Source: Terebella lapidaria (taxonomy: Eukaryota > Annelida > Polychaeta > Terebellida > Terebellidae). Taken from it: a stretch of DNA of 64,000 nucleotides. Below, piece by piece: positions 35,801 to 47,800 of this stretch (positions within the stretch are counted from its first letter, which is position 1; the number at the start of each line of letters is the position of its first letter). The DNA is taken from NCBI GenBank assembly GCA_949152475.1, contig OX424564.1, positions 31,370,165 through 31,434,164 of the forward strand, in the 5' to 3' direction. The position numbers and the translations under genes are program-made. Under the pieces are notes generated by a model. It worked only from the letters and a program-made list of their open reading frames with translations, ran no database searches and was not told where the DNA came from.

Positions 35801-38800
35801 GCATTTGATATTCTATATGTTGGGTGGAATCGTGGAATCAATTTACACATTCCAAGTCAGACATTTGGCACTCAAGGTCATCTGACGTCAAGTTCAAGGT
35901 CATCATTAGTTGTGCCATATATGTCTTCCTATATGTTCATAATGCAAACAGGAGCTCTATCTGCAAGCATTTCATCTACAAAGGCAAATCTGGGCATTTT
36001 TTGACCCCAAAATGGCTGTTTTGACCTTTCAAGGTCATCCAAGGTCAAATTCAAGGTCACCACACAAGTCCTGACAGCTCCCATTATGAAGGAAAAAAGT
36101 GCCGAAAATTTTCTAAGTCCAAAATTTTTTTCAAAGGGTGAAAATTTTTTTTTGCCTAGAAATGGCCCAAAATGGATAGTAATGTTATTTGGGGCGAAAA
36201 AAATTTTTTTCGCCGACTCGTCAAAAATTCAAAATGGCCGCCACACTGAGATCGGCGATTCAAGGGCAACAAAACTTATACACGTCGCAGAGGTGTATAA
36301 GAGGAATCTTTTTAAGCAAAAATCTCAAAACTGATCAGAGAGTTTTTGAGAAAATACAGACCAGGTGCAAATTTGAGCGTTTTTCGACCCAAAAATGGCT
36401 GTTTTGACCTTTCAAGGTCATCCAAGGTCAAATTCAAGGTCACCACACAAGTCGCCATATATGACTTCCCATTTGAAAGTGCCAATTTCTAAGCTCTATC
36501 TTCAAGCGTTCTATGAGTACAGTCCTGACAGCTCCCATTATGAAGGAAAAAAGTGCCGAAAATTTTCTAAGTCCAAAATTTTTTTCAAAGGGTGAAAATT
36601 TTTTTTTGCTCTAGAAATGGCCCAAAATGGATAGTAATGCGATCTGGGGCGAAAAAATTTTTTTTCGCCGACCCGCCAAAAATTCAAAATGGCCGCCACA
36701 CGAAAACCGGCAGATTTAGGGCAACCAAACTTATACATATCACAGAGGTATATGAGGGGAATCTTTTGAAACCAAAAACTCAGAACTGATCAGACAGTTT
36801 TTGAGAAAATGGCCGTCAAAGTCCAAAATTGAGCGTTTTTCGACAAAAACGGCCGCCATTTTGAAAAAAATGCGAAAATCAAAAAACAAAAAAATACCTC
36901 CTTCTCAAAATATTTTTAGGCATTTTTGTGCAAAATTTCAGAAAGATTCGATCGTTAACTTTAAAGATAAAAATGTTAACGCCGGACGGACGGACGGACG
37001 GACGGACGGACGGACGGACGACGGACGCAACGCCATGCCAATAGGTTATCGGACCAAAGGTCCGGTAACCTAATATATCATTTTGAAGCTCTAGATTATG
37101 TTGATACAGGTATTTATTTTAGAAAATCCTTTGACCCCCTTCCCTCACTGTTTGGAGCGGACTACCTTAACTCTGTTATTGGGCTGAACTAGTCCATACC
37201 GGCGTTCCTCTCAGGTTCCGGTTTCTTCCCCTTTGTTTCTACAGTCAGCAACTCTCGATATACCGGATGTTGTCCATTCTGAAAACCGGCCCTATTCCTA
37301 TGACCCAACCGGCCATATCATATTATCAGAGTTGCATATTTTAATTGCTGTTTTGTTATGTAACATGATAATTACATACTAATTATTATTAGTACCTTTA
37401 TTATGTAATACTTACACATTGATTGTCAATGTTATTCAATCATTACTTATAAGTGTGAACAGTCACAAAATACCTTATTAATCTTATATTGTGCCAAACA
37501 ACAATTCCATCAATGTTTTATATCGCGGGGCCAGTCAAACAAACTTAAATCCTCTAGTGTTTTCAACTTGTATCTCACCCCCCCCATAGCATGTATTATA
37601 CTACTAGTACTCTAATCTCTGTGTGTGAGCTGTGCCTGGTACTACCTAGTACCAGCCAGACCCCAGTCACCCGATGTTTCCATGGTAACACTTATTTCCA
37701 TGTCCATATTTGTTGTAAGCGTTCGACTCAGTACTCCAGAATTTAAAACAATAGGTGATCATTGGCTGATCCATATCTCACTGGTCCCCGCGATAATCTG
37801 ATTGGCTGGCACACGAATTCTTTGTTTCTGAAACGGCCACCAAAAATCTTTGTAGCGTCAGTTCGGCTGGCGGCACAATCGGGACTAGACACAAAAGATC
37901 AGTGTCTCAATATTTGTAACCATAATCTCACCATCAATAACGAAGTCGGACTATCAATAAATTAAGATCGAACTGGACACGGCGTTTTGTATGTTTCTCG
38001 GACTAAGCCTAATAACTGGATTAAATAAACTAGATTAACCCCAATTTAAATTCTACAATATCAAATATCAGAACACCCACGTTCTGATACAGTGGTGGAG
38101 AATCCCTCGACACCGGGACTAATCAAACAAGCTGGAGTAATCACCGAAAAAAATTGCCGCGTAAAGACCATCTTCAATTCATCCCAGCCAGCCAGCCGGT
38201 GCTCAACCGCTGCCCAGCCAGCCCGCGCTTAGCAGCAGCAGCCCAGGCAGCCTCACTGAAAGTGTGACGTCAGCAGCAGGTGCCCGCGAAGCAAACCAAT
38301 CAGCGACCGTCTTTGCGAGGGAAGCCCCTACGTCACCAGACTGCCAGACACCACAACAACAAAGTTTGACAGCTGAAGAAACAACAACATGCCGGCACGA
38401 ACACGGAGAGAAAGATCACAGTCCCAGCCAGAAACAAACCTAGTGAGTGACAATAGTCAAGCAGTAAACCTAGTACAGAGTCTCCAAAAGACTGTTAGTA
38501 GCCTGAATCAGAGTTGTACAGCTCTAGAAAAGAGTGTGGAACTGTACAAAGGACAATCGTCAGGCAACCCGGAGATATGGTTGACAAAGTATGAACGATA
38601 TGCGAATATCAAAGGCTGGGACACACAACAGTCAGCACAAAGCTTCCCAGTTTTTCTCTTAGATGCTGCAAGCCTATGGTACGACAGTTTGTCCGAAAAC
38701 ACCCGAAACGACTTTACAACACTCAAAGCAGCCTTTTTGAGAGAACATCAACTGACAGATGCCCAAACCATCTCGGCTCTGTCAGAGCTGATTTCCAGGA

Positions 38801-41800
38801 AGCAGAGGGAAGATGAGGACGTGGATAGCTACATTACCGACGTGTCACGACGATGCAGAGACTTGGGTAAAACATCAGATCAGTTACAGTACGTCATCCA
38901 AGGACTTAGGGCAAGTATACGTGCCCAGGTTCTAATGCAAGCGCCCAAGACCCTAGGCGATGTCAAACGCATTGCTCAAATAGCCGAGACAGCTATGCAG
39001 ATGACGACAACAACAACAGTCAGCCATGCCTGCGCTAAGTCTGCCAACCCAGAAGAAATGAGCACGGCACAACTGCAGAAAGAATTGGCATCCATCAAGG
39101 AAACCCTCGCCAAACAGCAGACCACCAACACTAGACAACATCCCTACCGTCGCGGACGACGCGCACAGAACAAACAGGACGGCGAGCACTCACAACGTAG
39201 ACAGCACCACCCTTGTGGAAGGTGTGGATCTCGCCACGCCCGACGCGCCTGTCCGGCTTTCAACGCAACATGCGACAAGTGCGGAAAGACCAACCATTTC
39301 GCGAACATGTGTTTCAGCCGAGTTCCGACCCACAATCAAGAATAGGAACTCGCGCTCGTCTCACGGCAAGACGGGCAACAGATACAAGGGGACAGCAAAA
39401 ACCCGAACTCTATTGATGATAAAATAACTAACGAAGTAAGTGTACAAGAAATTCTTGTAAAACCTAAAGGTAGTTATATAAATGTAGCAGTTAATGGTAA
39501 AGGTTTTTCAGCCTTAATTGACACTGGTGCAACAGTTTGTGTTATGTCAGAAAGAGTGTATAAACTGTCAAAATCAGTTAAACATAACAAGCTTAATGAA
39601 TCCAGTATCAAATACATCACTGGTGTAGGTGGTAAAACCACTACTGTGTTAGGACAGGTAAACATACCCCTGACCATCAGTAACTTACACTTGTTCCAGG
39701 ATTTCTTGGTTATCCCAGGGTCACATTCACCCGAGATAATTCTTGGTGAGAACTTCTTAAATACGCAGAAGGCCCAGATTGATTTCAGTACTAAGAAATT
39801 GATCTTACAAGAAGGTATGGTTTCGACAGAGTTAAGAACATCTCGTAATCAAGACGGAGTATATCTGATCAAAACAGTCTCAGACGTCACCATTGCAGCG
39901 TGTGGTGAATGCTTGTTACCAGTCAGAGTGCAAGCCAAAAGGGGCAAAACTAAACAAATTTCCAGTGAATTTGGTCTAGTCGAGCCCGCAGTTTCATTAA
40001 CTAAACGCTACAACCTGGCCGGTCCAAAATGTGCTGTTGCTCCTGAAAATAACAGATGTTCTTATCGGCTCTTGAACCCATATCCAGCGGATGTCATAGT
40101 GCCAAAGAATACCATACTAGGTACATACAAACCAGTTGACAATGTTGAAACATCACTGGCACACATTCCTGAACCACCATCACTGAAATCATCACAATGT
40201 GATAACAACACAGAGGTTAACCTTGTTAACACTGATGCATACTTACCACCACAAAGTCGTACAGCCAATGCCACATACTTCAACAGGCTATGTGAATATG
40301 GTATGTGTAAGCATGATGATACTAACAACCAGACCAAAGTGTCTGATACTAACACTGCATTTTCAGTGACACCTGCGAAGACACAAAGTCACGTTCAAAC
40401 CGCTCGAGAGCTTAAGGTACAAGTTTCCGAGGACCTGTCAAGAGAAGATCAAAATCTAATCCTTGACCTGATTGGGAAAAACCGGGAAGTGTTTGCCACT
40501 AAGCTCGAAGAACTAGGATGCTATGAAGGCTATGAACATCAAATTGACACAGGTGACAGCAAACCAGTAAAGTCAAGGTTCTATAGAGCATCACCTGAAC
40601 AGAAACTAGAGATTGAGCGTCAAGTAGAACAACATATGAAGTGTGGCATCATAGAAAGAAGTACCAGCGACTGGTTATCACCCGTAATTCTGGTTAAAAA
40701 GCCCGACGGTTCCTTTCGCTTGGTGATCGACTACAGAGGCCTCAACAAATTAGTCAAGCCTATATATTTCCCCTTACCGAGGCAAGAAGACGTGATCGAT
40801 GCATTAGGTAAGAGCCAGCCCACAGTCTTTTCAACACTGGACTTGGCTCAAGCCTTTCTTCAAACAAAACTGGATCCAGCCACCAAACATAAAACCGCTT
40901 TTATCACACACCATGGCGTGTTCCAGTTCACGCGTACGCCATATGGTTTGTCCAACTCACCCGCCAGTTTTGGCATAGTAATGTCTCAAATTTTACGTGA
41001 TTTCAACTACATTTTTGCACTCACATATGCCGACGACATTTTGTTATTCTCGAAAGATGTGAAGACCCACATCCAACATCTCCAGGCGGTCTTCAACAAA
41101 TTAAGAGAGAATAATCTCACCCTCAAACCACAAAAATGTGTCTTTGGGGCTAGCAGAGTGAAGTTTCTTGGTCACATCTTCTCCAAGAATGGCGTTGAAG
41201 TCAACCCTGACAAGGTGAAAGCAGTACAAACCTTTCCAACACCGGAGTCACCTACAGCAACCCGGAGCTTCCTAGGACTGTGTCAGTACTATAGGAAATT
41301 CATCGCCAACTTCGCGAAGATCTGTAGCCCAATGAATGCTCTTCTGCAGAAAAATGCGAAATTTGTATGGGACTCACATTGTAAAGACGCATTTGACACC
41401 TTGAAGGAAAAGCTGATGTCGAGCCCCATTTTAGCTTTTCCAAGGTTCGACAGAGAGTTCATACTATACACAGACGCTTCCTGTACAGCTATATCCTACA
41501 TACTTGGACAGCGCAATGAGAAAAACCAGGAAGTTGTGATCGAATATGGAGGACGAGGTCTGCGCCCAGCTGAACGTCGCTGGAGTATAACCGAACTAGA
41601 GGGGCTAGCCATGATTGAAGGTATTAGACATTATCACGTCTACCTCACTGATAGACCATTCACAGCAGTCACCGATCATGCAGCGCTACAATATATCCAG
41701 AACAACAAGATGACAAACGGTCGCCTGAGTCGGTGGGCCCTGTTTCTACAGCAATATCGAATGAATGTAGTATACAAGAAAGGTAAACTCCACAAGAACG

Positions 41801-44800
41801 CTGATGCACTAAGTCGTCGTGAATACTCCGCCCCAACCTCAGCACCATCAACTTGGATTGCAGCAGCGCAGATAAACACACTGTCGTTAACAGAAAATCA
41901 ACCAACACCCTCACTCTACGAGTCGAAAACTGAAGCTGAAATGAGATATACTCAACTGAAATCAGCTCAACATTTGGCCCAAGTCATGAACTCCAACGTC
42001 CCCAACATTGTTGACATGCAGAGAGCCGATCCAGCACTGACACCTATCATCAACTACTTGGAGAAACAAACTCTACCAGATGACATTGATGATGCACAGA
42101 CAAGAAAACTCATAGCTGAGAGTCAAGACTATGTGGTCGATGATGACAAACTTCTGTATCACCTGTACGCACCTCGTGGCAAAGGTCTGCGAGCGAACAG
42201 AATGGTGAAGCAGCTCGTCATCCCACAGAATCTAAAGCATGAAATCATGCTCAGTTATCATGATTCACTTCTTGCAGGTCATCAAGGATTCGACCGCACG
42301 TATCACCTGATACGTCTGAAGTATTACTGGACCAGAATGTACAACGATATCAAGCAATACGTCATATCTTGCCAAGAATGTCAACAAAATAAAGACGACA
42401 AACACAGTCACAGAAAAGCACCTCTAAAACCACTCCCATGTGATGGCATCTTCAAGCGAGTCCACATAGACCTGTTTGGACCACTCCCTGCAGTTAATGG
42501 CTACAAATACATTCTTTTAGTAGTTGATGCATTCTCGAAATGGCCAGAGGCCTTTCCAGTCAAAACGCTAAAAGGCGAGGAAATAGCCAAAATTCTGTAC
42601 AGAGACATTATTTGCCGCTGGGGAGCGCCGTACTCCATCTTGAGCGATAGAGGGACCAATTTCTTATCAAAGATCGTCACAGAAGTCTGTAAACTGTTCA
42701 AAATCCACAAATTCAAGACAACAAGTTGGCATCCACAAACAAATGCAACAGTGGAACGTCGGATGTCACCTCTGGCGCAAACATTGAGAATGTTTTCCAA
42801 CAAAAACCAGACCAACTGGCCAGATTTACTCCCGTCAGTCATGGCCGCATGGCGAGCTACACCTAACATCAATAGCACAATGTTCAGCCCTTTCAAACTA
42901 CTCTTGGGAGAAGAAATGCGGATGCCGATAGATACAATGCTTCTTCCGAAGGATCCAACACCACCGGACACCTTCCGCCACCTAGAAGACCTGACCGAAG
43001 AATTCAAAGTTACACATGAACTCGCCAAAAAGAACATTCAAGATGCTCAACAACAAAACAAAAGATACCACGACAAGAAGGCAGTGGAGCCAAAATTCAA
43101 ACTCGGCGACCGTGTTTGGCTCAGCAACACAACACGCACTGTCGGCCTCAATCCTAAGCTGCAGCCAAAACACTTAGGTCCATATTACATCACCGATGTT
43201 GGCGACAACCACACTTATGAGCTCCATGACTGTGAGAGCCACCGAACATTTCCATCCAGAGTAAATGCGCAGAGACTTAAGTCATACATCCCGACATCCA
43301 TCCGCACCATCCCAAGTAACGAAACGGATGACACGCCAACAGTGGACGACACAGAAGCCACAGATGATCCACTAGACAAATCATCGGATGACCAGCCACA
43401 ACCAGTCAGCAGCCAGAAACCAACTACATCTGCTGGTACACCTGAAACAGAAAAGACAGAATTAGATAACAACAGAACAGTTGAGTCCATCAGCAAATGT
43501 CAGAAATACAAAGGTAGAAAATGGTACTACGTAAAATGGACCAACCATAAGTTCAAACAGTGGCTGACTGAGGACATGGTCCCAGAAGACAAGATCCGAG
43601 AATTCCACATCAACAAAACTCAATCCGGCAAAGCCAGGAAAAAGGCTGCTTCAACATCACCAGCATGAACGACTGGAAAGTAACATTTGAAACGGATTTA
43701 TGTGTATATTGTATATAAGTATATAGCTTTCTAGCTAATGCTCGCAACATTTGAATAAATGTACATCGAATTTGAAATAAAGTTTCACCTTACCACCTTC
43801 CATGAATTGTATACACCACTGAAAATAACAGTCCAACCATGACATTACACATATCACAACTTATCAACATACAAGTCTTAGACAACATACTCAGGGAGCG
43901 ATACAAAGTGCACTATGATCAATCCCACCCGCCCTCAACCCACTCTCTTTGTTATTATGCCTCTCTCACCCAGAGTTATACAATTTATGTGTCTTGGGAG
44001 AATATTCAAAATCACCTTTAGGACTGATCAAACAAATTTCTCTTTCGGTTATAATTATTAAATTCAACCCCTTACACATGTTTGTGTTATTTCATGGATG
44101 TTCAGGGTATGTTCTTAGAGAGAGCCTAGGGTATATTCCATTTTGTCTATACTCATGATACTTGGATACATCACAAGCATACAATTATGTTAAATGCATT
44201 ATATTGATGTATGTGTCATGTGTGTAATTAATATACTCATGGGAACTGTGTATTTTCAATTACTATTGTATAATTCAACTACTCACATTTGTAAGTTGAT
44301 CATATATGTTGTACATGTACAATGCTCCAAAGAAGCATGCAGTATACATGCAACCTAGGCCAGAATATATAATATGGCTATGTCATTGTCCCACATGATT
44401 ATTGAGCTTGACCTATGAGTCGCTAACATTGACATAATTGTCACTGTCATAATGTATTATCATAATGTACCAGTATATAGTTTGTAGTATATTACCTTAG
44501 GATTAGCATGTTTGTTGCTAGTTCAAAAATGTTGATATCAGTATAGTCCAATTGTACTTCATGTGTATGTATTTCTCTCATCTTGCATTAGTCAAGTATG
44601 AAGAGTTCAGGCCCTTCTATTATACTATCCTTCAAAATCAGGAGATTTTGTTTTAAAACAGAGGGCATATATCAGAGTTGCATATTTTAATTGCTGTTTT
44701 GTTATGTAACATGATAATTACATACTAATTATTATTAGTACCTTTATTATGTAATACTTACACATTGATTGTCAATGTTATTCAATCATTACTTATAAGT

Positions 44801-47800
44801 GTGAACAGTCACAAAATACCTTATTAATCTTATATTGTGCCAAACAACAATTCCATCAATGTTTTATATCGCGGGGCCAGTCAAACAAACTTAAATCCTC
44901 TAGTGTTTTCAACTTGTATCTCACCCCCCCCATAGCATGTATTATACTACTAGTACTCTAATCTCTGTGTGTGAGCTGTGCCTGGTACTACCTAGTACCA
45001 GCCAGACCCCAGTCACCCGATGTTTCCATGGTAACACTTATTTCCATGTCCATATTTGTTGTAAGCGTTCGACTCAGTACTCCAGAATTTAAAACAATAG
45101 GTGATCATTGGCTGATCCATATCTCACTGGTCCCCGCGATAATCTGATTGGCTGGCACACGAATTCTTTGTTTCTGAAACGGCCACCAAAAATCTTTGTA
45201 GCGTCAGTTCGGCTGGCGGCACAATCGGGACTAGACACAAAAGATCAGTGTCTCAATATTTGTAACCATAATCTCACCATCAATAACGAAGTCGGACTAT
45301 CAATAAATTAAGATCGAACTGGACACGGCGTTTTGTATGTTTCTCGGACTAAGCCTAATAACTGGATTAAATAAACTAGATTAACCCCAATTTAAATTCT
45401 ACAATATCAAATATCAGAACACCCACGTTCTGATAATATTGTCCAAACCGGCGTTACCCCAATAATTAAAAACTGTGGCGTCTAAATTGCAATCAGCCAC
45501 ACTTCATCAGATCACAGACCGATGTCAAAGGCTGTGCTTTAGTCACACGTCTTTGTAAACACAACAGCATCAGGAACATGGCACTCACAAATTGTAATTA
45601 ACAACAACTAAACTTCGTCAGTTATAGGAGCCGTTTGAAGAATGCATGATTTAACTGACATGATTTCTCGAGTAAATTGCAAGCTCATCACTGGGGTGAC
45701 ACGCATAGTTCAAAGTGATTATTAATCAGCGCATGCTATGAACACGAACAACAATTCTATGACATCATGCAATCTTGTCTCATTATGTATATTCTGCAAT
45801 TGTTTTGAGATATGCTAATGGCACAAGATGATAATGATATCAATGGAAAACCTGCAATTAATAATCAATTGACTTAAATTATTTACTTGAATGTTCTGCA
45901 ATAAATCTATACAGATCCGACCTATTACCAATAAAATAATATTAATAACTACGCCGATGTCCAGAAAGTTGGTAACTACATGTACTAGTACTTGAAATAG
46001 GTGGCCGGTATGTAGTTACGGTATGTAGTGCAACAGTGTAAAATGACGTCGGACGGTATCTGTAGATTGGGTGAGATGATCGATGTTCTCTCTCTTCAGA
46101 CTCTTGACAAACCGGCGCTTTGTCAAAACCGGATTTTTTCCCTGGTCCCCTGGAGATCCGGTTTATACAGAGTACACTGTATTGCTGTAATTTTAGACCA
46201 GATGACACATTAGGGGTGTATTTTACACAAACATGTTGATTTTGAAAGATTTCACCACTACCGTAATGGCCCGAAACACCGCCGGTTCTCGTTTACCCGC
46301 CGGCCTCGTTTAAGCGCCGGGGGTATGTCTTTAAAAGCATTAATAAGCGCCGGTCTCGAATTAGCGCCGGTTCAAATAACCGCCGGGTGTCAGTCTATGT
46401 ACCGGTGCACGTAGCACATAGAGTCCCACGGTGATTGCAATTGATTACACACGTGTGAAACAACACAACTGACACTTATTTACCGATATGAGATTTTGAT
46501 TATGACAATAGAACACCTGCTAACCAATTAGGTGATGCAATTGAGCAGCTGCATGTATATATAATTGTACCGACTAACTTAATGATATCCATTCCCCAAG
46601 ACCCAACATTACATTACATTTATATCAGCATAATATAAATAACCATTACCATATATCTTTATTGGTTGCATGTATTGCGGTGCCATGCGACATTTACTAC
46701 GCACACGTGCAGTAGGTCTGTGTATGAACCCGTCATGTAACACACCGATATCATAATAAATTCAAACTCTCTGAAAAGCTGACTGATTTACAGAATATCG
46801 GCAGGTACCAGCACCGGTAGTTTTTCTATTGAATTTGCAAGTTTCATCACGATGTATTTTACTATAATTTATAAGTTTATCTACCGTGTATCTGCTGTCC
46901 ATAGCCATTGGACTAACACCATCCTCGATGCAACCGCCCGTCATTATGCCCTCAACTTCTCCTCCCCCTTCCAGCCGTGCCGTGCACTGAATACAGTGAA
47001 CGAAATCGGTGCGTTCACGCGCACAAGCTTTCAAAATATATCGTTTTTGCTCATTGTATTATTAAGCGCCGGTCTCGTTTACCCGCCGGTCTCGTATTAG
47101 CGCCGGGGCTGAAACATGTAAAGCACTATTAAGCGCCGGGGCGGTATTTCGGGCCATTACGGTACATGCTGCGCAAAAGCACGAAATTGTGTGTGAACCC
47201 AGAAATTAAATTAAATTTATCATAGGGGTAGATTGCCAACTTTTTCAATTTTCGTGATAGAAGTCTGAAGTTCGGTAAATAATTGCCGTTTGACTCCCAG
47301 GTGAAGTATGCCAAGTTATAGAATGATAGCATTTAGAATCGCAAAAATATCAGCGAAAAACTGTGTAAACGAGTTAGAAAAATCAGGTAGGGCCTACCAC
47401 CAAAATAATTGGGAACTATATCACGATATGGCCACAGACACTTCAACTTGATTCAACCAAAGAGGGGGCGGGGGGGGGGGGGGGTACATTATGTAAAGAA
47501 CGCTCCCTCCTCTCTTTTTGATTGGAGTGCCTGTGGATATGGCCGCCACCACTGAAGGCTTTGAACGAGTACAAAATTTTGTAATCGATTACTCGTCAAA
47601 ATATAGGGGTAAATATTGTCCAAAGTAACACCAATCTTTTTCGCATTTTATTGAATCTCAGTGTGAAAAACGGGTCAAAATCGTGGGTAAAACTCGACAT
47701 GTCATTTTCACATTAGTATGAATGAACATGTCATTTTCACATTGGTATGAATAAACGGTGCTTTGGGATCGGAGAGTGATAAATACCTTCAATTCTTCGA

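Larger units (their letters stand above)
37324..45435 (+). mobile_element. Ty3/gypsy LTR retrotransposon, whole-looking and young (layer 2)
   Basis: An 8.1-kb element with two 766-bp LTRs and gag and pol between them, flanked by ATAT on both sides, the likely target duplication. LTR ends are TATCAGA ... TCTGATA rather than TG ... CA. The LTRs look identical where I compared them, so the insertion is recent. About 1 kb of non-coding sequence lies between pol and the 3' LTR. No envelope-like frame is seen. A chromodomain-like end to pol suggests a chromovirus-type lineage. It sits in the pogo-like element inside EMC8 intron 1, in the same direction as the gene. Confidence 0.93.
33463..46179. 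mobile_element. Tigger/pogo-like TA element, itself host to later insertions (layer 1)
   Basis: The left end CAGTGTACTCTGCCGAAACC and the inverted right end GGTTTATACAGAGTACACTG lie between TA at 33461-33462 and TA at 46180-46181. CAGTG termini with a TA duplication are typical of pogo/Tigger elements of the Tc1/mariner superfamily. Removing the nested TTAA MITE and the LTR element leaves about 1.4 kb in three pieces (33463-33934, 37171-37323, 45440-46179) with no transposase frame, so it is non-autonomous. Confidence 0.7.
33208..47386. mobile_element. long-inverted-repeat MITE split by later insertions (layer 0)
   Basis: The left part 33208-33460 matches the left arm of the MITE at 18478 up to GGATTCAAAG. 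The right part resumes at 46180 (TTGCTGTAATTTTAGACC against TTCCTATTATTTTTGACC in the reference) and ends with GAGTTAGAAAAATCAG at 47386. Everything between is later insertion, and a TA element also sits in the right arm at 46261-47162. This is the oldest layer of the stack. Confidence 0.75.

Noticed and set aside
36974-37026. GACG microsatellite as an independent repeat of interest
   Set aside because: It is a standard part just before the 3' hairpin of the Helitron-like element.
37762-37965. 67-codon frame, also found at 45108
   Set aside because: It lies wholly inside the LTRs and is duplicated with them; no protein resemblance.
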